Assembly: GCA_947631195.1 (NCBI GenBank)
Contig: CANRKK010000001.1
Location: 62,001-126,000, forward strand
Length of the DNA: 64,000 nucleotides
Direction of reading: 5' to 3'
Source: an uncultured Clostridia bacterium
Lineage (GTDB): Bacteria; Bacillota; Clostridia; Christensenellales; Borkfalkiaceae
Shown piece after piece: positions 45,436 through 54,415 of the stretch. Positions within the stretch are counted from its first letter, which is position 1, and each line of letters starts with the position of its first letter. The notes beneath the pieces were generated by a model. It was not told the DNA's origin. It made no database searches and worked only from the letters and a program-made list of their open reading frames with translations. The position numbers were made by a program, and so were the translations under genes.

Positions 45436-45891
45436 GAAAACTATCAAAGTCATGTTTTCATTTATCTTTTGAGTTAAATCTGTTCTAATGTATCCCATTT
45501 TTTCATATAGTCGGCAATTTAACTTCTCTTCAAGAATAGTTTCAAGCTCCCACATTTCTTGCCCATGAATTGCCTCTGCTGCCCTTATTGCCGCTTGCGC
45601 GAAACCTTGGTTTCTGTACTCCGGCAAAATAAAAATCGGCGAAATGCGCTTATAAGACGAGGAATTAAGGTTATCCACTACCCTGATTGCCCCGACAGTT
45701 TTACCTTCATATAAAATTAAATAGAAATAAGTGCTGTTTTGGTTCAACCGCCAAATAGTCTTGTCTAACGATTCATTTCCCGGATTTGTGTCGTAATCAT
45801 TATATTTTTCAAGCAAATCGGAGAACGATTTTACTTGCATTCTCCAAATTATTTCAGCGTCCTCAAGCGACGCCTTTTTTAATTCAATCAT
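45418..45891 (-). CDS. GNAT family N-acetyltransferase
   Basis: Predicted acetyl-CoA-dependent acyltransferase; the substrate is unknown. The acetyl-CoA loop is ISPIFILPEYRNQGFAQAAIRAAE (Q/RxxGxG/A type), preceded by GKTVGAIRVVDN and followed by YEKMGYIRTD, the usual C-terminal strand. Starting at ATG 45891 gives 157 residues. The track start adds a TTG-initiated MTTKIK. The ATG overlaps the end of the upstream Cys-rich gene by eight bases, suggesting coupled translation. Confidence 0.85.
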   Translation of the reverse strand: MIELKKASLEDAEIIWRMQVKSFSDLLEKYNDYDTNPGNESLDKTIWRLNQNSTYFYLILYEGKTVGAIRVVDNLNSSSYKRISPIFILPEYRNQGFAQAAIRAAEAIHGQEMWELETILEEKLNCRLYEKMGYIRTDLTQKINENMTLIVFKKHGK

Positions 45892-46072
45892 TTTTATTTT
45901 TGTCGTCAAAAATTATGCCGTCTATCTTAATAACAGCGTCGTCGCGTATGTCAAGGCACTTGCCGCAGTTATCGCAAAATTTGTCGGAATCGAGGTCGCA
46001 CATATCGCATTCCCCGCAATCTATGCACTCCCTGTCGTATAAAACGCACTCCTCTCCTTTTATATGTCTCAT
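45884..46072 (-). CDS. Cys-rich 62-residue protein
   Basis: Small protein with nine cysteines, eight of them in CIDCGECDMC and FCDNCGKC, a spacing able to bind two metal centres or an iron-sulfur cluster; function unknown. The surrounding residues are acidic (DLDSDKF, IDGIIFDDKNKND). It has an AGAGGTG ribosome binding site nine bases from the ATG, sits directly upstream of the GNAT gene and is divergent from lexA. I recall similar short Cys-rich proteins in Clostridia but no named family. Codon use and signals support a real gene. Confidence 0.75.
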   Translation of the reverse strand: MRHIKGEECVLYDRECIDCGECDMCDLDSDKFCDNCGKCLDIRDDAVIKIDGIIFDDKNKND

Positions 46073-46131
46073 TATGACGCACCTCTTTATTTATTTTATC
46101 ACATTGTTAGCACAAATACAATAATTTTATA

Positions 46132-46144
46132 GAACAAACGTTTG
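46132..46144. promoter_or_regulatory. LexA (SOS) box
   Basis: GAACAAACGTTTG closely matches the Bacillota SOS box GAACNNNNGTTC/T. It overlaps the -35 of lexA and lies between lexA and the divergent Cys-rich gene. Confidence 0.8.
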
Positions 46145-46170
46145 ATTTTTATACTCAAATATGTTAAAAT
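46142..46170 (+). promoter_or_regulatory. lexA promoter
   Basis: TTGATT, 17 bases and TAAAAT, with the -35 inside the SOS box, so bound LexA would block its own transcription. Confidence 0.75.
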
Positions 46171-46194
46171 TGTGACATAAGTGAGGGTTAAAAT

Positions 46195-46782
46195 ATGAGA
46201 AAAGCCTATAATGACGAGATAGTCTATGAATTTATTCGTGATTTTATAAACGAAAACGGCTATGCGCCGACCGTCAGAGATATTTGTAGGGGTTGCAACA
46301 TCAATTCAACCGCCACCCCCTATCAAATTATAAACAGGCTGGTTGAACGCGGGCTGCTAAAAAAATCGGGGAATAAAAACCGCGCGCTGTCAATCGCCAA
46401 CCAAGGCCCTACGCTCAGTGTTCCTTTGGTTGGTACGGTTGCCGCAGGCCAGCCTATTTTTGCAAGTGAAAATCTTGAAGAATACTATACGATCCCCGGG
46501 AACTTTTTTAAGGGCGAAGATTTATTTATGCTCAACGTAAAGGGCTCCTCCATGATAAATATTGGCATGTTTGACGGCGATAAAGTAGTTGTCCAACGTC
46601 AAAAAACTGCCGATAACGGAGATATAGTGGTTGCGCTTGTGGAAGATTCCGCAACGGTTAAGCGATTTTTTAAACGCAACGGAAAAATTATACTCCACCC
46701 CGAAAACGACGATATGGAAGATTTTGTGTTTGACAACGTTGAAATTTTGGGCAAAGTTGTCGGCTTAATGAGAAATATATAA
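46195..46782 (+). CDS. lexA: SOS repressor LexA
   Basis: Represses DNA-damage genes and self-cleaves when RecA is activated. The winged helix (residues about 1-65) includes GYAPTVRDICRGCNINSTATPYQIINRLVERG. The cleavage site Ala-Gly is in GTVAAGQP, the catalytic Ser in GSSMINIGMFDGD and the Lys in ATVKRFF. The length is 195 residues. GAGGG precedes the ATG. Autoregulation is supported by the SOS box upstream, and a strong terminator follows. Confidence 0.96.
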   Translation: MRKAYNDEIVYEFIRDFINENGYAPTVRDICRGCNINSTATPYQIINRLVERGLLKKSGNKNRALSIANQGPTLSVPLVGTVAAGQPIFASENLEEYYTIPGNFFKGEDLFMLNVKGSSMINIGMFDGDKVVVQRQKTADNGDIVVALVEDSATVKRFFKRNGKIILHPENDDMEDFVFDNVEILGKVVGLMRNI

Positions 46783-46808
46783 TCAATTACTACTCAAATC
46801 AACAATGC

Positions 46809-46840
46809 ACGCCTATTGCGCAAATCGCAATAGGCGTTTT
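46809..46840 (+). terminator. lexA terminator
   Basis: A perfect 12-bp stem ACGCCTATTGCG/CGCAATAGGCGT with a five-base loop, followed by TTTT. It also lies just downstream of tRNA-Thr on the other strand. Confidence 0.88.
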
Positions 46841-46843
46841 AAA

Positions 46844-46919
<76 letters not shown>

Positions 46920-47045
46920 AAGATTTAATTTACTCAATTATTATATTTAAAAACGCATATATTGTCAATTCTTTTTTTATGTATTTGACAAATTTTAAGC
47001 AAAATAAAATGCGGCCCTTAGCAAGTAACCGCATTAAAAAAATAT

Positions 47046-47726
47046 TTATTTTTTTCTTTTCGCCGTCGCAATTCTGACGCCGATTTTTTTGGGCTTTTGC
47101 GGCTCTGCATCTGCTTCTTCGTCTGTCGGTTGCTCCGTTTCTTCGGCATTTACAGGGTCTGCGCTTTCAGGTTTTATATCTTCCTGCGCTTGCGGCTCAG
47201 GCTCGGGCAAAATAGCTTCGGCACTTTCTTCAGCGACAATATTTTCAACGGTTGCATTATCGGCGCCGATATCTTCGATATCGGAAACGGTATTTTCGGT
47301 AACCGTATCCTCTATAACGGGCTCTTCGGCCGTTTCCACGTCCTGCAAAACTACGGGCTCGCCGATATCTTCTGTGACATCTTCTGCGGGAGCGTATTTT
47401 TCTGCATATGCAACCGGGGTTTCTTCGGCTACTTCCTGCTCCTGTTCGCCTGTTTCGCCGTTGGACTCGTCGGTAAAAGCAACTTCGAGCTTGATTCCCT
47501 CAGCCTGCTTTAATCTGATATAGGCTACGGCGCACGGCATAGCTATCGACTTGTCGCAAAGCGCGCAAAACGGCGCATATTCACCGCACAAATCGCGGCC
47601 GAGCAATGTGCTGCAAATAGACCTATCATTGTCAACTACAGCCTGCATCTTTTCAAGATTTGCTTTCGACAGCTCAAACGGTAAATTTGAAAGTAACTCC
47701 ATAGGCGTTTTATTGTTCCAACTCAT
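47046..47726 (-). CDS. Hypothetical protein: Cys-containing N-domain plus acidic low-complexity tail
   Basis: No family recognised. Residues 1-75 form a compact domain with four cysteines (RDLCGEYAPFCALCDKSIAMPCAVAYIRLKQ) that could bind a metal. Residues about 85-205 are very rich in Glu, Asp, Ala, Pro and Val, with no hydrophobic segment, and are probably disordered. The last 20 residues are basic (PKKIGVRIATAKRKK). AGAGAGG lies ahead of the ATG, so expression is likely. It is 22 bp upstream of nothing on its strand except tRNA-Thr and downstream of fruK. An acidic tail ending in a basic patch suggests interaction with nucleic acid or ribosome, but this is guesswork. Confidence 0.7.
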   Translation of the reverse strand: MSWNNKTPMELLSNLPFELSKANLEKMQAVVDNDRSICSTLLGRDLCGEYAPFCALCDKSIAMPCAVAYIRLKQAEGIKLEVAFTDESNGETGEQEQEVAEETPVAYAEKYAPAEDVTEDIGEPVVLQDVETAEEPVIEDTVTENTVSDIEDIGADNATVENIVAEESAEAILPEPEPQAQEDIKPESADPVNAEETEQPTDEEADAEPQKPKKIGVRIATAKRKK

Positions 47727-47748
47727 GATAAAACCTCTCTATTAACAT

Positions 47749-48678
47749 TTATCCAAGGATTTTGCTGATATGTAGCGTAGTTAAAATTTCTTCGTATTTA
47801 TCCTTATTGAATGAAATGCTGTCCGGGCTGGTTACCGCAGCGGTACCTGCCGCCACTCCCTGCCGTAAAATTTCGTCTATGGGTGCGCCGTTCGTCAGGG
47901 CGCTTACTGCTGCGGCCACCATACTGTCGCCCGCCCCAAGCGTGGAGTTCATCGCCACGTTGACGCTCTTACAATAATAGCCCGATTTGCCGTCGGATAT
48001 GATTGCGCCCGCCTTGCCGAGCGATAGTAGCACGCATTTTGCACCGCGCTTTATCAGCTCGTCACAGGCCGCAAGCATCTCGCTTTGGGTTTTGATAGGG
48101 CGTTCCAAAGTCCTTTCAAGTTCTTCAAGATTGGGTTTTACAAGGTCTACGCCGCAACGCAAAGCGCTGAAAAGCCTTTCGCCTTCGGAGTCAACCACCT
48201 TTTTAACGTTTGCGGGAACAGCCGATAGCACTTTGCCGTAATAATCGGCCGACATACCCTTGGCCAGCCCGCCGGAAATAACCACCGCCTCGCACGAAGG
48301 CGCAATTTGGGAAATTAATTTTATCAATTCGGCTTGCTTATGCTCGCTGACTTCAGGACTGATATCGTCAATTTCCGTGAGCATGGATTTGTGGTCTATA
48401 AACTTATAATTTTCACGCACCCTGCCCTTATTCCAAACAAATTTATAGGTCACTCCCTCTCTATGCAATTCCTGCTCGAATTGGTGGCCGTTTTCTTCAT
48501 ACATAAAACCTGTTGCAAAGGAGTCAACTTTCAATCTCGCAAGCCCTATCGCCACATTTATCGCTTTGCCTGTAAAAAATACTCTTTTGCTTAAAATTCT
48601 ATGCGATTTGCCCACGTTTAAAGACTCAACTTCAAGGTTTACGTCTATGCACGGGCTTAAACAAACGGTTAAAATCAT
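47749..48678 (-). CDS. fruK: 1-phosphofructokinase / PfkB-family sugar kinase
   Basis: Ribokinase-fold kinase, most like FruK, which phosphorylates fructose-1-phosphate to the 1,6-bisphosphate. It begins MILTVCLSPCIDVNLEVE, carries the LNVGKSHRILSKRVFFTGKAINVAIGLARL sugar-binding block and the C-terminal PfkB signature NSTLGAGDSMVAAAVSAL with the catalytic Asp. Length is 309 residues. There are no fruA or fruR neighbours, so tagatose-6-phosphate kinase activity (LacC-like) cannot be excluded. Confidence 0.85.
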   Translation of the reverse strand: MILTVCLSPCIDVNLEVESLNVGKSHRILSKRVFFTGKAINVAIGLARLKVDSFATGFMYEENGHQFEQELHREGVTYKFVWNKGRVRENYKFIDHKSMLTEIDDISPEVSEHKQAELIKLISQIAPSCEAVVISGGLAKGMSADYYGKVLSAVPANVKKVVDSEGERLFSALRCGVDLVKPNLEELERTLERPIKTQSEMLAACDELIKRGAKCVLLSLGKAGAIISDGKSGYYCKSVNVAMNSTLGAGDSMVAAAVSALTNGAPIDEILRQGVAAGTAAVTSPDSISFNKDKYEEILTTLHISKILG

Positions 48679-48700
48679 TAATTATCCCTCTTATCTTTTT

Positions 48701-48728
48701 AAAAAAGGCCGCTGAAAAAAGCGGCCCT
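48701..48728 (-). terminator. pfkA terminator
   Basis: On the minus strand GGGCCGCT/AGCGGCC with loop TTTTTC is followed by TTTTTTA, five bases past the pfkA stop. Confidence 0.9.
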
Positions 48729-48732
48729 ACAT

Positions 48733-49695
48733 TTACATGGAAATCATCTGTAAGGTTTCATAGAGCTCATAGTTAAACTTTTTCTTCATGCTGACCGCTT
48801 CAATTATATCCATATCGATGATCTCGTTTTTGCGTATGCCGACCACGCGGTTTCCTACTCCGTCGTTCAACAGCCGCACGGCCTTATTGCCGAATTGTGC
48901 AGCCAACATTCTGTCGGCCATAGACGGCGAGCCGCCGCGCTGAATGTGGCCTATCGTCGTGGGGCGCACGGAATATGTGGTGACGGATTGCAACTGCTTG
49001 GCAAATTCGTCGGCAGTACATACACCCTCGGCAACCACCACTATGTTGGAGTGCTTGCCGTTTGCCCTTGAGCGGTTGATTTTCATAACTATGTCGTCGA
49101 GATCAAAAACCACCTCGGGCACAACTATAATTTCGGCACCGCTGGCTATGCCTGCATACAGAGCGATATCTCCGCACCTTCTGCCCATAACTTCCACAAC
49201 GGAAATTCTTTCGTGGGACGTCATGGTGTCGCGAAGCTTATTGATAACGTCGATACAGGTATTTACGGCCGTGTCAAACCCCAACGTATAGTCCGTATAT
49301 TCAAGGTCGTTATCGATTGTGCCGGGAATACCTATCGTAGGCACGCCATATTCTTCGGACAAGCATTTTGCGCCCCTGAAAGAACCATCGCCGCCAATGA
49401 CTACAAGCCCGTCAATTCCGCGAGCTTCAAGAGTTTTTACGGCCTTTTTCTGCCCTTCCTTAGTCAGCATTTCAAGGCAACGCGCCGTTCTGAGCTTCGT
49501 GCCGCCGCGCTGCACTATGTCGGACACCGAGCGCATTTCCATCGGGATCATTTCATCGTCAATCAATCCCTGGTATCCGCGCTCGATTCCGTACACTTCC
49601 ATTCCGAAGTAAATTGCGGTGCGCACAACGGCTCTTATACATGCGTTCATCCCGGGAGCATCGCCGCCGCTGGTCAATAAGCCTATCCTTTTCAT
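48733..49695 (-). CDS. pfkA: ATP-dependent 6-phosphofructokinase
   Basis: Commits fructose-6-phosphate to glycolysis. Motifs are GLLTSGGDAPGMNACIRAVVR, VVIGGDGSFRGA (Gly at the position that discriminates ATP- from PPi-using enzymes, so ATP is predicted), GIPGTIDNDLEYTDYTLGFDTA with the catalytic Asp, and VEVMGRRCGDIALYAG. The 320-residue length is standard. It follows dnaE on the same strand, a common clostridial order, but has its own promoter and a 75-90 nt leader. Confidence 0.97.
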   Translation of the reverse strand: MKRIGLLTSGGDAPGMNACIRAVVRTAIYFGMEVYGIERGYQGLIDDEMIPMEMRSVSDIVQRGGTKLRTARCLEMLTKEGQKKAVKTLEARGIDGLVVIGGDGSFRGAKCLSEEYGVPTIGIPGTIDNDLEYTDYTLGFDTAVNTCIDVINKLRDTMTSHERISVVEVMGRRCGDIALYAGIASGAEIIVVPEVVFDLDDIVMKINRSRANGKHSNIVVVAEGVCTADEFAKQLQSVTTYSVRPTTIGHIQRGGSPSMADRMLAAQFGNKAVRLLNDGVGNRVVGIRKNEIIDMDIIEAVSMKKKFNYELYETLQMISM

Positions 49696-49776
49696 TTAAG
49701 TTCCTCCACACAACTATATGTCCCGTGCTGCCCCCTTGCACACGCACGGAACGAATCCTCATCATTTCCGTTTGAT

Positions 49777-49805
49777 ATTATAACAAATTATATAGGAAAA
49801 TACAA
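49777..49805 (-). promoter_or_regulatory. pfkA promoter with hairpin-bearing leader
   Basis: The minus strand has TTGTAT, 17 bases and TATAAT. The leader between it and pfkA can form CCGTGC/GCACGG (about 49719-49752). Confidence 0.65.
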
Positions 49806-49819
49806 CCTTTTTTATCAAA

Positions 49820-52800
49820 TTATTTTGATTCAATGTATTTAACATCGTCTTGTTCCAAATATGAGTACAGTTCGGCCAATAATCCCCTGCAATAGTTAAC
49901 TCCTGTCGGATATTTATAGCGCTTATCGCCTCGCACTATTTTGCAAAGCAGGTCTCCTGGATAATTGCCCAAAACGACCATAAGCTCGTCAAAACTCGTA
50001 TCGTCTATTTTGGTCGTGTTCAGCCAAAGGGTTGCAGTCTCGTCAAATTTTTTTGATTGCCCTGTTTCGGCGGTATTGATTTCTTCCACATCGTCGACAA
50101 TGCAAGAAATTCCTTTGTCATAATCGATGTCAAGTTTGCCGTTTATTTTTACGATTTTGTCGTTCCCGATAAACGCCTTTACCTTTTCAAACACCTGCGG
50201 GAAGCACACACATTCCAAACTGCCGTAAACATCCTCAAGATTCATAAATGCCATGATTGCGCCCGTTCTTTTGGTTGTGGTGCGCCTGAATGACGATATT
50301 ATGCCTGACATAGTAATATGCATACCGTCGCTCAATTGGTTATACGTGCGATTTCCGTCCTCGTCCTCCACATAATCGTCCAGAAGCGAACAATTAAAAT
50401 TACACTCGGGGAAAGAATTCATGAATCGCTCAAACGGGTGGCCGCTTACATACACGCCCAAAACTTCCTTTTCGAGCGCAAGTTTTTCGTTTGGCTCATA
50501 TTCGGGTATATCGGGATAGGTTACCTCAAGTTTTTCCTCTTCCAAAATATCCCCGAAAAAGCTCATCTGGGCGCTCGACCGCTGTTTTCCTATTATTTTT
50601 GCGCGTGCGCACAACGGTTCGTAAACTTGGGCCAGCTGGGAACGCTTTATGCCCATTTCGTCAAATGCTCCCGAAAATATCAAACCTTCCACAAGACGCG
50701 AATTTAAGGTACCTGCCGCAACGCCCGACTGCTGCTTGACGTTCAACGCTTTGGTGCATCTCAAAATAAAGTCGGGGAAGTCGGCAAAGTTACCGTTTTT
50801 GGCTCTTTCCTCCATTATAACTTCGATAACGCCCTGTCCTATGCCCTTCAGGGCGGAAAGGCCGAACCTTACGCCGTTGTTTTCAACCGTGAAAAACGTT
50901 TTACTCTTGTTTATGTCGGGAGGATAAACCTTGTACCCTTTTTCTTTCAGATATAAGACATACTTCGTGATTTCGTCTATTTTATTCAAACGGTTATTGA
51001 GCAGTGCGCAAATAAATTCCTTGCAGTAATATTTCTTGAGCCAAGCTGTCTGATAGGCCAACGTTCCGTACGCCGCAGCGTGGGACTTATTAAACGCGTA
51101 GGAGGCAAAACCCTCCATATCCCCGAATATTTTGCTTGCAGTTTCGGCTGAAATTCCATTGTGAATACAGCCTTTTATATGTGAACCGTTTATATCGCTT
51201 ATGCCGCCGTTTATAAATTTTTCCTTCTGCGCCATAAGCGTTTTCTTGTCTTTTTTGCCCATTGCGCGGCGAACCAAATCGGCCTCGCCGAGCGAAAACC
51301 CTGCCAAATCCTGGAAGATCTGCATCACCTGCTCCTGATAAACGGGGATGCCGTAGGTTACCTTTAAAATCTTTTCTTCCTGCGGGCAGTCATAGGATAT
51401 GGCTTCCTCACCGTGTTTGCGGCGGCAAAACGAATCGATAAATTTCATCGGGCCGGGACGATAGAGCGAAACGCCGGCTATCAAGTCTTCGAGGCAGTCG
51501 GGTTTCAAAGTTTTCATAAACCGTTTCATTCCGCCGGCTTCAAGCTGGAATACCCCGTCGGTATCGCCTTCGGCAATCAGCTGGTACGCGCCCTCATCTT
51601 TATACCCTATTTGGTTGAAATCTATAACCTTGCCGTAGTTCTCGTTTATGTAATCCAAACATTTTTTGATATCGGTCAAAGTTACCAGCGCAAGGAAGTC
51701 CATCTTAAGCATTCCCAACGCTTCAATTTCTTTTGCGACAAATTGAGTTGTTATATCTTCGCCGTTTCTCGAAAGCGGCACATTGTCGGCAATGCGCTTT
51801 TGGCATATAACCACGCCCGCGGCATGCATGCCCGTCTGCCTTGGCATGCCCTCGATTTTCAGCGCCATGTCAATCACGCGGTGCAAGGTAGAATCGTTTT
51901 CGTATATCTCACAAAACTCCCTGTTTTTTACCGTCCGCAATTCATTGAGCTTTTGATCAAGTTCCTGCCTTTTATCGTCGTCCGTTTCGGTAGCCAAAGC
52001 AGCCTGCACGCCGTCTATCCTTCTCCCCAGCAAATCTTTTATCGAAGTTTTGCCGTCCATGATTTTCGTGAGCCTGTCCGTCTCGGAATAGGGCACCCGC
52101 ATAACTCTGCCAACGTCTTTGATAGAGTTTTTGGCGGCCATGGTACCGAACGTTACAATCTGGCAAACGTTTTCCTTGCCATATTTGCTACGCACATATT
52201 CAATTGTTTCCTCGCGCCTGTCGGTACAAAAATCGATATCAAAATCGGGCATGGAAACGCGGTCGGGATTCAAAAACCTTTCAAAAAGCAAATCGTATTG
52301 CAGCGGTTCCACGTCGGTAATTCCTATGGAGTACGCAACGATGGAGCTGACGCCCGACCCTCTGCCCGGCCCTACGGGAATTCCCTGCTCTTTGGACCAG
52401 TTGATAAAATCCCAAACGACAAGATAATAATCGGCATATCCCATTCCGCATATTATGTCAAGCTCATATTTGGCCCTGTCAAGTTCGCGCTGCGTAGGCG
52501 TGCCGTATCTTTTTTTCAGACCGACATCTGTAAGATTTCTCAAATATTGTTCGGCAGTTAAGCCGTCCGGGGGCGTAAACATCGGAATTAAAGACGTATC
52601 CTTTATGGGATAGCCCTTGTGATCCAAATTAAAGGCAGGCTCCGTCACCTTGTCGGCAATAACCCTTGTATTGGCAATCGCGCGCGGCAAATTCGGGAAC
52701 AATTCAGCCATTTGGTCGCCCGTTTTAAAATAAAATTCGTTAGTTTCGAACTTCATTCTTTTGGGATCGTCAAGCTGCTTTTTCATTTGGATGCACATAA

Positions 52801-53446
52801 GCACATCCTGCATTTCCGCGTCGGCCTTTTCAATATAGTGCACGTCGTTGGTCGCAACCAACTCAACGCCTATTTCGTTTGCGAGATTTATCAGCAGAGG
52901 CAAAACCCTGCGCTCATCGTCGATACCGTGGTTTTGTATTTCAATATAAAAATCTTCGCCGAAAATATCTTTCAAATACAGCGCCAACTCTTTTGCGCCC
53001 TCGTAGTCCCCCGCCAAAAGCCTTCTCGGAATACCGCCCGCAAGGCAAGCCGAAAGACAGATAACTCCTTCGGAATGTGCTTTGAGGACGTTATAGTCAA
53101 TCTTCGGTTTATAATAAAAGCCGTCCACAAATGCCATAGAGTCGAGCTGAACAAGATTTTTGTATCCCGCTTTGTTTTTTGCAAGCAAAATCAAATGTTC
53201 GGCCGTGTTTGAGGTCTTGTCATACATATTTTTGGTAAGATAAAACTCGCAGCCGATTATGTATTTTATGCCCGCTATGGTAGCTTTTTCCGCAAGTTGG
53301 AGCGTGCCGTACATATTTCCGTGGTCGGTAATGCAAACAGTATCGATGCCGTTCTTTTTGCAATGGCCGATCAGGTTGTCGATTTTACATGCGCCGTCGA
53401 GCAGAGAATACTCGGTATGTAAATGCAAATGTACAAAATCTGTCAT
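49820..53446 (-). CDS. dnaE: DNA polymerase III alpha subunit DnaE
   Basis: Replicative-type polymerase of the DnaE1 class. The N-terminal PHP domain is intact (FVHLHLHTEYSLLDGACKI, CITDHGNMYG). The palm holds the acidic residues in MPDFDIDFCTDRRE, with PVGPGRGSGVSSIVAYS and a fingers region containing LFERFLNPDRVSMP. A helix-hairpin-helix and an OB-fold (about residues 980-1060, ITMSGIISSFRRTTTKRTGAIMAFMNLED) end the 1208-residue protein. No proofreading exonuclease domain is inserted, so it is not PolC. It lies 17 bases after whiA. Confidence 0.97.
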   Translation of the reverse strand: MTDFVHLHLHTEYSLLDGACKIDNLIGHCKKNGIDTVCITDHGNMYGTLQLAEKATIAGIKYIIGCEFYLTKNMYDKTSNTAEHLILLAKNKAGYKNLVQLDSMAFVDGFYYKPKIDYNVLKAHSEGVICLSACLAGGIPRRLLAGDYEGAKELALYLKDIFGEDFYIEIQNHGIDDERRVLPLLINLANEIGVELVATNDVHYIEKADAEMQDVLMCIQMKKQLDDPKRMKFETNEFYFKTGDQMAELFPNLPRAIANTRVIADKVTEPAFNLDHKGYPIKDTSLIPMFTPPDGLTAEQYLRNLTDVGLKKRYGTPTQRELDRAKYELDIICGMGYADYYLVVWDFINWSKEQGIPVGPGRGSGVSSIVAYSIGITDVEPLQYDLLFERFLNPDRVSMPDFDIDFCTDRREETIEYVRSKYGKENVCQIVTFGTMAAKNSIKDVGRVMRVPYSETDRLTKIMDGKTSIKDLLGRRIDGVQAALATETDDDKRQELDQKLNELRTVKNREFCEIYENDSTLHRVIDMALKIEGMPRQTGMHAAGVVICQKRIADNVPLSRNGEDITTQFVAKEIEALGMLKMDFLALVTLTDIKKCLDYINENYGKVIDFNQIGYKDEGAYQLIAEGDTDGVFQLEAGGMKRFMKTLKPDCLEDLIAGVSLYRPGPMKFIDSFCRRKHGEEAISYDCPQEEKILKVTYGIPVYQEQVMQIFQDLAGFSLGEADLVRRAMGKKDKKTLMAQKEKFINGGISDINGSHIKGCIHNGISAETASKIFGDMEGFASYAFNKSHAAAYGTLAYQTAWLKKYYCKEFICALLNNRLNKIDEITKYVLYLKEKGYKVYPPDINKSKTFFTVENNGVRFGLSALKGIGQGVIEVIMEERAKNGNFADFPDFILRCTKALNVKQQSGVAAGTLNSRLVEGLIFSGAFDEMGIKRSQLAQVYEPLCARAKIIGKQRSSAQMSFFGDILEEEKLEVTYPDIPEYEPNEKLALEKEVLGVYVSGHPFERFMNSFPECNFNCSLLDDYVEDEDGNRTYNQLSDGMHITMSGIISSFRRTTTKRTGAIMAFMNLEDVYGSLECVCFPQVFEKVKAFIGNDKIVKINGKLDIDYDKGISCIVDDVEEINTAETGQSKKFDETATLWLNTTKIDDTSFDELMVVLGNYPGDLLCKIVRGDKRYKYPTGVNYCRGLLAELYSYLEQDDVKYIESK

Positions 53447-53463
53447 AATTTAATTTCCTTTAA

Positions 53464-54414
53464 CTAACTCAACGTTTGTGCAATTTCTATAATTTTTCTC
53501 ATTCTGTGGTTAAGGCAGCTTTTTGAGATATGCAACCTATCCGATAGCTCTTTCATGGAAGCGTTTTTATCGGCAAGACGGCAAACCGCCACATCGAAAA
53601 CGGGCTTTGCTAGGCTTTGAAGTCCTATCGTCTGGCGTATGACCTCTATGGCCTGCACCTGCTTTACCGAAGCAATAACCGTCTTGTCTATGTTGGAAAC
53701 GGAGCAATTATTTACCCTGTTTGCATTGTTAAGTTTATCTTTGATTTCAACGATTTTGCCCAACTTGTCCAAACATTTCCGGCAGGATAACAAATCCAAA
53801 ATGTCGGATATCACTTCTTTGCTTTTTACATACACGACGGCCGAATCCTTGCGGGTGACAAGTTTTGACAAAATTTCAAATTCAGCTAAAATATTGCAAA
53901 AATCGCTTGCCGTGCTCTTGTTTGAAAACACGATTTCAAAGTGATATCCCGTTCTGCTGTATGAATTTTCGTAGGGCAAAGTGCAACTTCCGCCGCCTAA
54001 AAACGCGCCTTTGATATAGGCCAACATTGAATCTTCGTCATTTACAAAATTTTCGTCGATCCCGAAATTCAGATATTTGCCCTCGTCGTCCTCACCGACA
54101 ATGCCCGTTTCTTTTAAAAGCGCCTCGGCGGCGGGGCTTATACATTCGAAAGCGAGCTTATCCCTGCCGCTTACAACATCGAATTTTGCGCCGCTGACCA
54201 TAGGCGTGATTCCGAAAAAGTTTTCCGAAATCTCGGTAAAATATTCAGCAACCGGTTCGCTCTCGGTAATTATTTCAAAGCCGTATGCGCCTTCGCGCGA
54301 AATTATGCTGCCGCTCGTGCGTATAAATGCGGACAGCATACAAGCTGCACCCTTTTTTGAAGGCGCAGGCGCGGAGATGATTTCATTTTTTATTTCTTCG
54401 GTAAAATTCAGCAT
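53464..54414 (-). CDS. whiA: DNA-binding protein WhiA
   Basis: Conserved Gram-positive regulator with a LAGLIDADG-like N-domain and a C-terminal helix-turn-helix, linked to cell division and sporulation control. The N-domain includes GAFLGGGSCTLPYENSYSRTGYHFEI and the C-domain SMKELSDRLHISKSCLNHRMRKI. I start at ATG 54414 (MLNFTEEIKNEI), since the track start lies inside the preceding PHP gene; this gives 316 residues. The usual neighbours yvcK and rapZ are missing. Here the order is murB-PHP-whiA-dnaE. Confidence 0.94.
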   Translation of the reverse strand: MLNFTEEIKNEIISAPAPSKKGAACMLSAFIRTSGSIISREGAYGFEIITESEPVAEYFTEISENFFGITPMVSGAKFDVVSGRDKLAFECISPAAEALLKETGIVGEDDEGKYLNFGIDENFVNDEDSMLAYIKGAFLGGGSCTLPYENSYSRTGYHFEIVFSNKSTASDFCNILAEFEILSKLVTRKDSAVVYVKSKEVISDILDLLSCRKCLDKLGKIVEIKDKLNNANRVNNCSVSNIDKTVIASVKQVQAIEVIRQTIGLQSLAKPVFDVAVCRLADKNASMKELSDRLHISKSCLNHRMRKIIEIAQTLS

Positions 54415-54415
54415 A

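Noticed and set aside
46165-46185. Another copy of the dispersed repeat upstream of lexA
   Set aside because: Only TGTGACATAA is shared; this short match beside the lexA -10 can arise by chance.
51413-52561. 382-residue plus-strand ORF opposite dnaE
   Set aside because: Antisense shadow of dnaE with no recognisable motif or ribosome binding site.
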